A stretch of 64,000 bases of DNA from Sanderia malayensis. Lineage: Eukaryota > Cnidaria > Scyphozoa > Semaeostomeae > Pelagiidae. This document shows positions 34,763-45,000 of the stretch, in pieces. The position numbers and the translations under genes were made by a program. A model generated the notes under the pieces. The model was not told where the DNA came from and ran no database searches. It worked only from the letters and a program-made list of their open reading frames with translations. Each line of letters begins with the position of its first letter. Positions within the stretch are counted from its first letter, which is position 1. The DNA lies in the NCBI GenBank assembly GCA_013076295.1, contig RQOL01000729.1:310001-374000 (forward strand), read 5' to 3'.

Positions 34763-37700
34763 ATGACCGATTCTCCTCGTCCGACTCCAGCTCCCAGGCC
34801 TAAGCCACCTCCTGCCCTGCCGTCTAAAAATAAAGGTAATTTTTCTTGTTATTTTTAACAAAATTTCGACAAAGGGTAGAACCCATCTATACTACAAAAT
34901 ACTTTACATTGGGGTTAATCTTTACAATGAAAATCCTAAGACGAAAGCTTACTTAGAACACGATTGTCTCTTTTCTATTGTGTGGTTTGGATTTGCGATC
35001 TATAGTCACGTCTTGGAATATGTTTCCATTTTTTGTGCCTAAACATGTTTCGATATTGCTGTCGTGACGCCAACTTGCTCTTTTCTATTTAATCATCGCA
35101 CCATCTTGAAACTATCAACAGTTCTGCCTCACAGCAAGATTAAACAATTCCAAGTATTTTCTTCGTGTTTCCACATTGCTTTGCATTCTAGTTTATAAAT
35201 TATACATGGAAATAAATGTTAAGCTATTAAAAATTTTGAAAATATCATTAGACGTTGTATTTGTTGGTTGGGAATGATTTCATTAAAAATGCACGCCTAT
35301 TTCAGGTCGAAATTCCGGCTCAAGTGGGTTTGAATTAACACACGTGTCTCCATCAACCGTCATCTACAACGTATGTTACTCACGCCAATTTATGCAAACT
35401 CAAATAAAACATTTCTGTTGCATTCATTCTGTATACATAGAATGCTTAATAATGACTTAATTTTTCTTCTTGTAGAAACATGAACAAGTCGTATTGGTTT
35501 TCAATCAGTCCTTACCAAGCAATGTTGAATTTACTATTTGTTTTACTGGTTTAAAAACTGAAAAGGTGTCCAAAGTCCAAGGCAACAGAGTGGCAGACAA
35601 CGTTTTGGCTTTTGTCGCCCCAGGTGAACTCTCAATGCAATTCAATTTACTATAATAATTCAATTCAATTCCATCTGATTTTCTTGTGATTCAATTCAAT
35701 TCATCTTCCGTTCAAGCCACTTCAATTCTCTTGATCTATTTTTGTGTAGAACATTTTCCACCCGAGGAGACAAAATTAACAGTGCATCATGGCAGCATGG
35801 CTTCAAAACTTTGCTCATTTGCACACTCATTTACGTTCAAGTCACCCCTTCAAACAATACGAGAACACCTTCAGATGGTCAGCGATCCTGTCGAGTTCAT
35901 GTGCGCAGCTTTTCATCTGAGAAGAAAAGACAGCATTTCTCTTGATATCGAACTTGAAAAAAACTTTCAAAGAAAACTTCCACCAAACTTCGAATTACTT
36001 TGTGAAGATGGAAGAGAAAGAGTGGAGCCAGGTAAGTTTAGAAATTTCCTTCCATTTCTACCTTGAAATTTTATGACATGTACAACGAAACCAGTACAAT
36101 ATGCTCCTCTCTGAGCGCCTCGTTATCGCAACGAGGCTATTACGAAAACGAGATTGAATTAATTAAAAAATTTTATTTTTCCACCAGTGGAGTCTCCGAA
36201 TGCTGACCCAACCCTGCTGCATTTTGCTGCACGTTACAACCTGCTTCGACTTTCAGTAGCTTTGCTTAAATGCCCTGGCTGGCAAAAAGCGCTGAATACT
36301 CAAAATTGTGATCAATTAACCCCAAGTGACATTGCTTACGATTGTGGCCATGAAGAGTTGGCAGGTGCTCTGGTAAAATAACCCATTTACTGTTATTTAT
36401 TTTCGCTACATGTTTTATTTACCGTTAGGCCCTGTGCCATCTGTTATTGATCGAGCTGGTCTCATGATTATTTTTTCGACGTGAGAGAAATTCACTAATT
36501 GCTCTGTCTTCTCTCAGTTTCTTTCATATCCGCTCCATGATTAGTGGATTTTGCTTTATTTAACCCTAAAGATATTTTCTGTCGATTTTCAAGTTTACGA
36601 TTCAGAGGCCAGTCCCGTGCGTTCGAGCCCTGTTGCTTGTGTTCGAACTCGAACAAGACTCGAACTTTGTTCTAGTTCTGCCTAAAATGCTCACGATGTT
36701 TACTTGCAGGCGGATAGCCAACAGAACCCAAATCAAGTGGAAGAAGTGTACATGGAGATGAAAGCCCCTTTGTATGATAGTTATCGCAAGGAAGAGCAGG
36801 AGATTTACATGGCCATGGGGAATGCGGAGGAGGAGGATGTGATTTACGAGCAAATGTCATGCAATGACGAAGAGGAAACTTTTTATCAGAACGACGATGA
36901 GCTGTTTCAGGGGGGAAAGGAAGCTTTTCTGAAAAATTTGTCACCAGAACACCGTGAAGGTTTGTTTGCTTCCAATCTCTTCTTTGCTTTGCCTTGACTT
37001 ATTTCGTATCAAGGCATTTATGTTCTGTTGTCAGTGACAGTAACAGTGTATAAATCAAGTAAATAATTAAAGTCAGTAACGGGTGTTTTTTTCCTTTTCA
37101 CTAGGTGACCCCCCTGCTGATGGTAAGTTGAAAATCACAACATTCATAAATGAATTTATCTTGCTTTATTTTATTCAATATTTTTCTATTCCACATCATT
37201 CATATCAATTCAACAATATGCTTTATATCACTAACATGTTTAACTTAAGGTTAGCTAGTGCTAGGAGTGTTCTCTGATCATTTTCTGTTTTCATACTCGA
37301 AGCCTGTATCGTAACGTGGACTTTCTTCAGGTGTTTTGGACAATTCCCTTCTTCTCTGGTCATATTCTTGTACTTCTTTTTTGACTTTTCTGATGAAATT
37401 ATACGCCAATTGATTTGTGAGAGTCGGCAACTCGAGTTTATCGGTCTGTCGCTTCTCCTCGGCATTAACATCAGCGCCTTGCCGAAATTTCATGCTTCGG
37501 CCAATCAGAATGTGCGGCGAAATCACATGATACATGCATTGCAAGGCAAGAAATGCAAATAGTACTTGCACAGATTTCATTATCTGTAAATTGATAATAT
37601 AACATATATAACAATTTGAAGCGAGAGCTCATATATCATATAATATAAGTTTTTTGCTCATGCAAATAGTCGAAGCATAAAGTCTTAAACTTACGTCACC

Positions 37701-39750
37701 CTGGATCTTTAACTGTGCAACGTCTGATTTGGATTCTGAGCTATCCGTGTAAATCACAAATCACTGTATGGTCTTTTATACTCTTTTCTTATCAGCCATA
37801 TGTTTTTATTTCCAACAAACCGGTAACTTTACGGATATGATTTAAACAACTTTAAAATAAAAAATATTGAATTCCAACTTTGTTTTTCAATCTGTTTCCC
37901 CCGGGCACATGTGAGTGCTTTGATATTATTCTTAGTTTTGTTCATTCATTTGAACCATCTTTATTATTATTTCTTAAACGTTTTGTTTTTTAGGACGTTC
38001 CTTATTTTCAGTTTCATCAGCAAGTAGCACCAGCAGTGCAGGTAGATTGGAGATTATTTCAAACAACTCTAATTATCACCAAACCATGACCATTGTAGAC
38101 CTCTAAACCAGTTTCAAGTCTATCTTCAATGCTTTTGAAAATAGAAGAAATATATGTTTCAAAAGGCGTGGTAGTTCTGTATTGTCGAACAGCTTTTGAT
38201 AGGCAAAACAAGATGAGCTTTGCAATCTACAATTTTAGTTCCTTGCTTGTTTTTAGCTATTTGCAAGTGATAGTGTAGCCGAATGGTTGAACTCTTGTAA
38301 CAGATCAAAGTTCAGAAAAGTTGTTTTGTTTCAACCAGAACCCTAGCCCTAGCAATTAGAACCCTAGCCTTTTTTGGCAATATGAACTGTTCTCTTTTTT
38401 GTCACTAACTCTCGTAGCCATAGTTTAATTTTGTGAAATTTTTCCAGAGTCGAATAACAGCGTGGATGCTGGATATGCTAGCTCGCCAGTAAGTAGCTAT
38501 TTCATCTACTTTAATCGGAGAAACTTTCGCGGGAAGAAACTTTCGCGAGGCGAAAAAAACGCGAAATTTCTGGAATCAACTTTCGCGTTTTAGGCAAAAT
38601 CGGATATTTTGCGAGAATAAACTTTCGCGAATTCCAAGTCTGAACAGAAACTTTAAACAGAAACCTTGAAGTATTTTTTATTCAAAGTGAAACTTTTCCA
38701 TAAATTTCGCGAATTTCCAATTTTGAAATTTTTATCAAGAATAAACTTTCGCGAATTTCATGTTTTAGAAAATTTCGCGCAATGAACTTTCGCGAATTTT
38801 GGCCAAAAACGCGAAAATCGCGAAAGTTTCTTCCCGCGAAAGTTTCTCCGATTAAAGTATATTTCTTGTCATGTTATTATATGTCATGTCACGACACGCT
38901 TTGAAACAGTGACTCCATCCTTACATAGACAGATCTTCTTCCCCAACGGTTCCAAAGCCGTTACAAGATACGGCTATGAATTTACCTAAACCTTTCTTTG
39001 ATTCATGTTATCCATGCCTGTCCTCTTTTGTAGTACAGACAACAGATGCCCCTTCCGCGTCACACTTACAAGGGTCGAGCAAGTTTACCTGAAATACCAG
39101 TCGCATCTCGTCAGTATCTTTCGCTGTTTTTCAAATAACAACACTTTATTCAAAAGCATCAATTGAAAAGCCTGTGTTCCAGACCAGGAACACAGGCTAC
39201 AATTGAAGCTCTCTGCTCTGCTGGCGCTGATATTTGTGTCTTTTTTATAGGAAGTGCCACTTTGCCTCCCAAATCTTTGTCGATGAAAGACAAATTATGC
39301 AAAGCTAAAAGTCTTGATAGAAGAGGTGATTTAAAGTTATCTTTACCGATCTTTGCCCCCGGCTCTACACCAACATCTTGTTGCGTACAACCATTCAATC
39401 CAATATATGTTTTCTTACTGTACCGGGGGTAACATGCCTTACAATTAAAATCATTATCAGTGTATTTCTCTTCATATTTCTCAGGTAATTATCAAGAGCA
39501 ACAAAAGCACCCGGTCAGTGAATTTACTTCAATAAGAAATGTTCTCATCTTAATAATTTTCTTTTTCTTTTCATAGTATACCCTTGCAGTTGTTTACAAC
39601 TTTATAAGCCAGTACAATTTCCAAAACGCACATTTGCTTCGTTAGCATAGTTTTTTGTTTTTGCTGCTGTTTTGCTGATGTTATGTTTTGTTTATATCTT
39701 AGGCCGATGTACCCCCGCGTGTGCCCCCTAAAAACCCCAACATCAACTGA
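34763..39750 (+). CDS. PIK3AP1: PI3K adaptor of the Dof/BCAP/BANK family (PIK3AP1-like)
   Basis: Thirteen exons give 445 aa: 34763-34835, 35306-35370, 35476-35623, 35750-36031, 36188-36372, 36710-36959, 37105-37122, 37994-38041, 38448-38488, 39034-39113, 39255-39325, 39485-39513, 39703-39750. Order: proline-rich N-terminus (PRPTPAPRPKPPPALP), Ig-like/TIG fold, DBB core (QMVSDPVEFMCAAFHL), one to two ankyrin-like units (PTLLHFAARYNLLRLS), then three YxxM motifs YMEM, YMAM and YEQM, and a proline-rich tail (PPRVPPKNP). In BCAP, phosphorylated YxxM recruits the PI3K p85 SH2 domains downstream of immune receptors. The vertebrate N-terminal TIR domain is not seen, so this is a short form. Orthology to PIK3AP1 rather than BANK1 is inferred from the YxxM cluster. 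Confidence 0.88.
37278..37583 (-). CDS. secreted prepropeptide, nested antisense in PIK3AP1 intron
   Basis: ATG 37580 to TGA 37278 encodes 100 aa. A hydrophobic signal peptide (MKSVQVLFAFLALQCMYHV) is followed by HILIGR, then dibasic sites EEKR, RKVKK and RRR, with the segment after KR rich in Leu and Gln (LELPTLTNQLAYNF). A full gene model can be read: TATAAAAG at 37780-37773, a non-coding first exon from about 37750 to 37695, donor GTAAGT, an intron to 37584, acceptor TTTACAG, then ATA-ATG. Minus-strand AATAAA copies lie near 37175-37165. All of this is inside the PIK3AP1 intron 37123-37993. No homologue is recognised, but the HIxIGR segment and the TLxxQL stretch recur in the peptide gene at 42206. 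There are two cysteines if one counts the signal peptide, none after it. Confidence 0.75.
   Translation of the reverse strand: MMKSVQVLFAFLALQCMYHVISPHILIGRSMKFRQGADVNAEEKRQTDKLELPTLTNQLAYNFIRKVKKEVQEYDQRRRELSKTPEESPRYDTGFEYENRK
37773..37780 (-). promoter_or_regulatory. TATA box of the nested peptide gene
   Basis: TATAAAAG reads on the minus strand about 25-30 bp before the start of the inferred leader exon (37750-37695), which ends in a perfect GTAAGT donor. Confidence 0.6.
38509..38857. mobile_element. TA-flanked MITE (Tc1/mariner-like) rich in TTTCGCG
   Basis: The 349-bp element starts CTTTAATCGGAGAAACTTTC and ends with the inverse, GAAAGTTTCTCCGATTAAAG. TA sits on both sides (38507-38508, 38858-38859). 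The inverted ends run about 39 bp and the interior holds further inverted copies of AAACTTTCGCGAATT. No coding frame. It lies in the PIK3AP1 intron 38489-39033. Both ends contain TTTCGCGGGAA, an exact E2F consensus. Confidence 0.85.
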
Positions 39751-41160
39751 GGTAGGATACTCTTCTGTTGGACATTACTGATAGATTTATCTGCTAACTT
39801 ATCTTTGTGACTGCATGTATATTATGAACAAGAAGAAAGGACATTTTCTCTGTTGTTCGCAGTTCCATGTCTGTGTACTCATCAGCTGTTACTCGAACAT
39901 CCTCGCTGTCACCACGAGTGGACATTTCTTTTCTTTTGTCTCCCTTCTTGTTTACGAATTTATCTGTATACTTCTGTGCATTGAACATTGTTACAGCAGA
40001 ACATTCAACCCATTCTAAGATACCAGCTTTATTATAATTCTTTACTATACTATAATTCAGCTTTATTAGTTATGATTCGTAGAAGATAATCGAGTTTTCG
40101 TATAAGATTTTCTTCTGCGAGTTATGAGAATAATGTCATGTATCTCTCTCTTTCCAGGTTGGATGAATAAATAGTTGTACACTTCTTGATTGCCAGATAA
40201 TCAAGATATCGATGTAGCTTATTTCTTTAATTGATTTTGTAGATTTTCATACTTTTTAGGCTTTGATAGCCAGGATAATGAATAGTTTAAATTATATCAT
40301 TTGATGCAGATGCTTGCACATCTCAATAAATATTGAAGACGGTGCATGCTGTATGCTACATGATAAGCAATTCGATTGTATTAAAGTAGTTTATTGTAGA
40401 AAGTCTTGTTTTAGGTAAAAGACTTTGTGACATCTTCTTAGATTTTCCATATTGGATGCACTCGATACTTATTCTTTCAATTTAATTTTTTTATTGAGAT
40501 TTTTCCGTTTTGGATTCCCCATATATCACCTGTTTTACTTGCCTATGATTAAATAGAATATACACGTATTTCGTTTTATAGAAAACCGACCCCTAAGATT
40601 GCAAAAATTAACAACCTGTGCTCTAGCACTAGAGTTTTTACTGACTACTACTTGGAGCTTAGTTCCTTACAATAATGCGTAATATAAATATTAACGCAAA
40701 TAATGATCAACTAAGCACTTTATTTGAGGTGATCGTGAATTTTAGTTTTATGAAAACATGTTTCTTCAAATAGTGACATTTAATGAAAGTATTTTTGTGA
40801 ATTGTTTTTGGCAAGTATATTTTTAGTAATATGAGGACACATGGATTCTTTGGTGCTTTTGTATCGCTTACTCATTTAATCTTCACTTGCTGCCAAATAC
40901 AGAATATGGGGTGGTAAGTAATTTGTTTGCTCTTTTATCTTTTTAGTTCACCTTGTCAATAACATACTGTTCATTCATTATCTATCAATATTTTCTTCCG
41001 TCACATGGTAATACATTCGATTATTTTTCATCCCTTATAACTGATCATCTGATTAATGTGTTTGCATATTATTTTGATGATAAATTTTGTTTTTATTATA
41101 TATCTTGTTTTGATGATATATCTTGTTTTGATGATGTATCTTGTTTTATTTTCATAACAG
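39751..41160 (+). other. PIK3AP1 3' UTR and downstream region
   Basis: AATAAA at 40325-40330 is the likely PIK3AP1 polyadenylation signal. On the minus strand 39988-39794 is an ATG-started 64-codon frame with coding-like composition, described as a finding. From 40350 to 41160 the DNA is AT-rich. A small block ends GGGGTG at 40917 before GTAAGT and could be a non-coding exon. TCTTGTTTTGATGATA is repeated near 41102-41150. Confidence 0.4.
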
Positions 41161-41197
41161 AACTCCTGCAGATATTAAACCGGGCCAAAGTGACACA

Positions 41198-41485
41198 ATG
41201 ATTAGCAGAATCAACCTTGGTTGCAGCCTCTGGTCAATCAACCGCGTTCAAAACAACATCTTTCAAGGTAAGCGATCGCCTTATTAATTTATAAGTTGCT
41301 TGAGTTGAATATCAGCCCAGTAACCAATGTAGATTTATATACACACAGAAACTCGCAGTTGTGATGACTTTGTTACGTGGTTGATTTTATCCAAGAGATT
41401 GGTTTGTAAGAAACTACAACAAGGATGGCCAAAAACTAATGAAACCGTAGTGCTAGGTTCAAGAATAATTAAGAGAAAGCTGTGA
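41198..41485 (+). CDS. candidate small two-exon gene of unknown function
   Basis: An exon 41161-41267 lies between TTTTCATAACAG and GTAAGC, and a second from 41349 after ACACACACAG is open to TGA 41483-41485. The phases match. From the first in-frame ATG (41198) the product is 68 aa with four cysteines, containing CDDFVTWLILSKR and ending GSRIIKRKL. No signal peptide is visible. If upstream sequence is coding the N-terminus would be longer. The DFVxWLxxxKR string recalls the glucagon-family core, but nothing else of that family is present. Existence as a gene is a guess from two phase-compatible open exons. Confidence 0.35.
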
Positions 41486-42049
41486 AATTTTCATTTTTAA
41501 GAAGGAGTCCATCGATTTTAGTTTATGTGCACGACATGGCCACAGTGAACAGCAAGAACTTCGGTAACTTTTGTTCAGAAAAGATTTAAATTTATGTTGA
41601 TCTCCACTCTCTCTGTTCTTAGTTTCATCGTTGTGGCTCTTATCGGCTCAAGGCTCAAACTCAATTGCGGCAAGGCACTAGCCGAACGCCTTGTCATCCA
41701 ATATTGTTTGTTCACACGCTTTTTAATAAGCAACCAGTAGAGCCTACATATACATGGTGGAACAGCTCTGCATGCTATTAAGAATATAGCTATTAATATA
41801 GCTATAGCAAATAGCTATTAAGAAACGAGCCTGTACCAGTATAGTAGTATGCAGACAAAGTTTTACCGGGGATAGCCAGAGCAATCACAATTATATTGCT
41901 ACGAATTATTTTGAACTTTGCCAAAGTTGCCTCATTAAGTAGAGATTAGCAGGTTTTTCTCTGTATTGCTTGCTAATGAGGAGTTGAGATGTGACGGCCT
42001 TCAGCCCTTCTCTTTGGCCCAGTTTTGACAGAACCATTTCTGCGGCGCT

Positions 42050-42058
42050 TATATAAAG
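42050..42058 (+). promoter_or_regulatory. TATA box of the 42206 peptide gene
   Basis: TATATAAAG is followed about 30 bp later by the probable start of a short leader. A leader intron probably ends at the TTTTCTTTCAG acceptor at 42182, 24 bp before the ATG. Confidence 0.55.
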
Positions 42059-42205
42059 GATTAGTTTGATGATAACACAGATATTTGCATTGCGAATTTG
42101 CTGCTGTCAGGTTCAGAGCTTGTCTTGTTGAAATTTTGTCAGCTCTGCAATTCTGCAGTACCAATCTTTTGTTTTCTTTCAGAAAATCAAATCAAAGCAG
42201 CGAAA

Positions 42206-42403
42206 ATGATGAAGCTGACAATTGTGATCATTGCAATGATGTTGGTGTTTTGCACAGCGCACATCAGAATTGGCAGAGAGCCTGACAGACCCCCAAAGAG
42301 ATACGAAACAAGTGAGAGGTTGGAAACGTTAATTCGCCAACTTGGTTGCTCTGAGGATGTCTGGCCAGTTGTGAAGCATCTCTTGAGCTGTATTGGCAAG
42401 TGA
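42206..42403 (+). CDS. secreted, probably amidated peptide precursor
   Basis: ATG-ATG at 42206 opens 65 codons. A signal peptide (KLTIVIIAMMLVFCTA) is followed by HIRIGREPDRPPKR. After the KR site come 32 residues with two cysteines (core RLETLIRQLGCSEDVW), ending ...LLSCIGK. The reading frame can stop at TGA 42401, or splice at GTGAAA (42400) to an exon at 43471 giving GK-stop or to one at 44272 giving GKRK-stop. All three give C-terminal Gly-Lys, an amidation signal. A GC donor at 42397 would instead open longer C-termini in those exons (stops at 43559 and 44348). The layout resembles the nested gene at 37580. Hormone, neuropeptide and antimicrobial roles are all possible; none is shown. 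Confidence 0.7.
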   Translation: MMKLTIVIIAMMLVFCTAHIRIGREPDRPPKRYETSERLETLIRQLGCSEDVWPVVKHLLSCIGK

Positions 42404-42408
42404 AACAT

Positions 42409-42595
42409 TTTAACTCATTTTTTCTTTCGATATTTTCTCGTTACTTTTTTTGTTTTCTTCTCGTTACTTTTTCTATGCTTTCTTCTCGATGCTTTTTTGA
42501 TACTTTCTTCTCGATGCTTTTTTGATACTTTCTTCTCGTTACTTTTTCTGTGCTTTCTTCTCGATTCTTTTTTGATACTTTTTTCACACTTGTTG
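42409..42595. repeat. pyrimidine-rich minisatellite
   Basis: Repeats of TTTCTTCTCGTTACTTTTT and TTTCTTCTCGATGCTTTTTT, period about 25-28 bp, directly follow the peptide stop, in its presumed intron or 3' UTR. Confidence 0.8.
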
Positions 42596-44430
42596 GCGAT
42601 TTCGATTTCAGTCTTAGCTCGATTGCTTGGAGGCTAACATTAGTGTATGTAAAAATAGCCACGAAGTTGCTGCATAGCAATTTTGCATGTTCACATTTCA
42701 TATTTGATGTTTTTTGAATGAGAGCTTTAAAATACTAGACCCTGCAGCAAAAACCTAATCACAATATACAATTTAAGATACTAAAAAACAAGAGACCATT
42801 ATATTAAAACGTACACAAGAGAACACGTTACGCTCCATTGGTTTTTAAAGTTATTTTCGGAGGATATCGTGTTAGACCTAGATACACCTATACCTCTGTG
42901 ATAAGTGCGATAAAATTTCAGCTGCCTGCTCTACGATATAGGATTCCCTCTAGCACGTTATTTGCAGGTAACTGCCTGCTATGTGTTATTAATTGCAGTT
43001 TGTGCTCAATTCTTTCCCTGAAACTATATTCAATTTAACATGTTGATATTGTCCAAACAGCTACGTTCCTGTTGTTACAATAGCATTTTGTTGACATTTA
43101 AACATGGATGACAATGTGTTACCTGCTTAAAGTGCCATTTTATCTGTAATTTTATGCATTAACTCTCCGTTGCAATTTCAAACTGGTGTTTCAAAGATGG
43201 AAGAAAACAATTCCAGTTTCCAAGTGTGAGAGTATTGAGTTGTTACAGCAATTTTGTGTATTTAATCTGTTAAAACTTGCAAAAAAGTAAAACCTTGACC
43301 TATATTCTCGTATTGGGTCACCTAAAATTTTCATATAATAGTAATTATTATTGTAATAGAATATTTATGATGGCAACGCATTTTCAGAGCTAAAGGCACG
43401 GTTATCAGTAGGTGTCTTGTTTTGTGCTAAAATATTTGCATTGCTAAAAGTAATGATATTCATTTTGCAGATGAAAAGAAAATGAAATATAAGAACGAAT
43501 TTTTTGAGAGACAAAGAGGATTCAAAAACCAAAAGGCATACAACGAGATTTTGCAATAACATCTATCGGCCAACATTAACATTTAAGTTACAAATAGCAT
43601 CGTAAAAAGTTGCACATTTACTACCCTTATTATACTTATTAATTACTATTGCTTAATGTTATTATACTATAATGTTTATCATCGTAATGCCAGGCTAAAT
43701 ACAGTACGTAGTAGCTGCTTTATGTCAGATTTGGTAGAATAGCCCAGTTTAAAAATTTAAAAAAGATTTCTGACCCATATCTTTATTTTGTCTCTTTCTG
43801 CCCTTTTCAACCATTTGAATTTGAATGAGTTTGGCAAATTTTGCTGTTGAAGTGAACTGTACTTTTCCCGCTTGAAAATTGCATCCTGGGATCTTTTTGG
43901 AAACACGCTCGACGAAGGAAGAAGCAAAATGGACATCGGACATTTTGGAAATGTTTGCAAATTTTTTACTTTGTAAGCTTATTTTCTTGTTTATTTTGAA
44001 GAGTTTCATTTGCTATTACCTTTCCTGAGGCTGCGTGTTTACGTATTATATGCTGATATGAATGAAATGCTGGATTTGTGAATTTTTTCCGAGTTTATTC
44101 ATTTAGGCCTTCTTCTTGTATTGCATGCATGCATGCATTTATGCTATCCTCTTTACTTTATGGCATTTATGTCTCAATGAGTTTCTTCTTATTTAATTGC
44201 ACCAACGCAAAGATTTGATATCAGTTCGTCTTTCCGTAGCGTTTTTTCTATTTTTTATCATCTATTTCTAGGCGAAAATGAACTTATTTTGTGGAAGGAT
44301 GGCTATAGTAGTCAACGTCAAACAAGAAGCGTGGAAATAAATTGTTAATTTTTGTTGGTAAGATCTCTTTTGAACTTCCAATATTCTATCTTCCAAGTCA
44401 GTTGAATCTTATTAAATAGCACCCTGGATC
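42596..44430 (+). other. possible 3' exons of the 42206 peptide gene
   Basis: Two exon-like blocks follow good acceptors: one after CATTTTGCAG at 43471 and one after CTATTTCTAG at 44272. The second carries AATAAA at 44335-44340, a plausible polyadenylation signal for the peptide gene. The rest is AT-rich with no supported gene; a minus-strand 86-codon frame at 44009-43749 was not accepted. Confidence 0.4.
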
Positions 44431-44439
44431 AATTTGATT

Positions 44440-45000
44440 TTAAGCTAAAACTAACTTAAGCTTTAGTTAGCAGCTATTTCATGCCAATTTTTGGATATAT
44501 TTAGGGCCAGTTTTAGCAGTCATGTTATGCCTTAGGATGCAGCTAGGTTAAGGTTTATTTAGCAGCGATTTCATGCCAATTTTTGGATTTATTTAGGGCC
44601 AGTTTCAGCAGCCATATTTTGTCTTAGGATGCAGCTGGGTCAAGCTGTAGTTAGCAGCTATTTCATGCCAATTTTTGGATTTATTTAGGGCCAGTTTCAG
44701 CAGCCATATTTTGTCTTAGGATGCAGCTGGGTTAAGCTTTAGTTAGCAGCTATTTCATGTCAATTTTTGGATATATTTAGGGCCAGTCTTAGCAGCTATA
44801 TTGCACCTTAGCATGCAGCTAGGTTAAGCTTTAGTTAGCAGCTATTTCATGCCAATTTTTGCTAAACATTTTGGGCCAGTCTTAGCAGCTATATTGTGCC
44901 TTAGCATGCAGCTAGGTTAAGCTTTAGTTGGCAGCTATTTCATGCCAATTTTTGTAAATATTTAGGGCCAGTTTTAGCATTCATTTAAGTTTGCAAGTTT
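44440..45000. repeat. 92-bp tandem repeat, six copies
   Basis: ATTTCATGCCAATTTTTG recurs at 44476, 44568, 44660, 44752, 44844 and 44937, a 92-93 bp period. Shared blocks are TTTAGGGCCAGTTTTAGCAG and GATGCAGCTAGGTTAAG. Non-coding; the array lies just downstream of the 44272 exon. Confidence 0.92.

Noticed and set aside
43749..44009. Minus-strand 86-codon ATG frame
   Set aside because: Lies in the presumed intron of the 42206 gene, with no promoter, signal peptide or domain.
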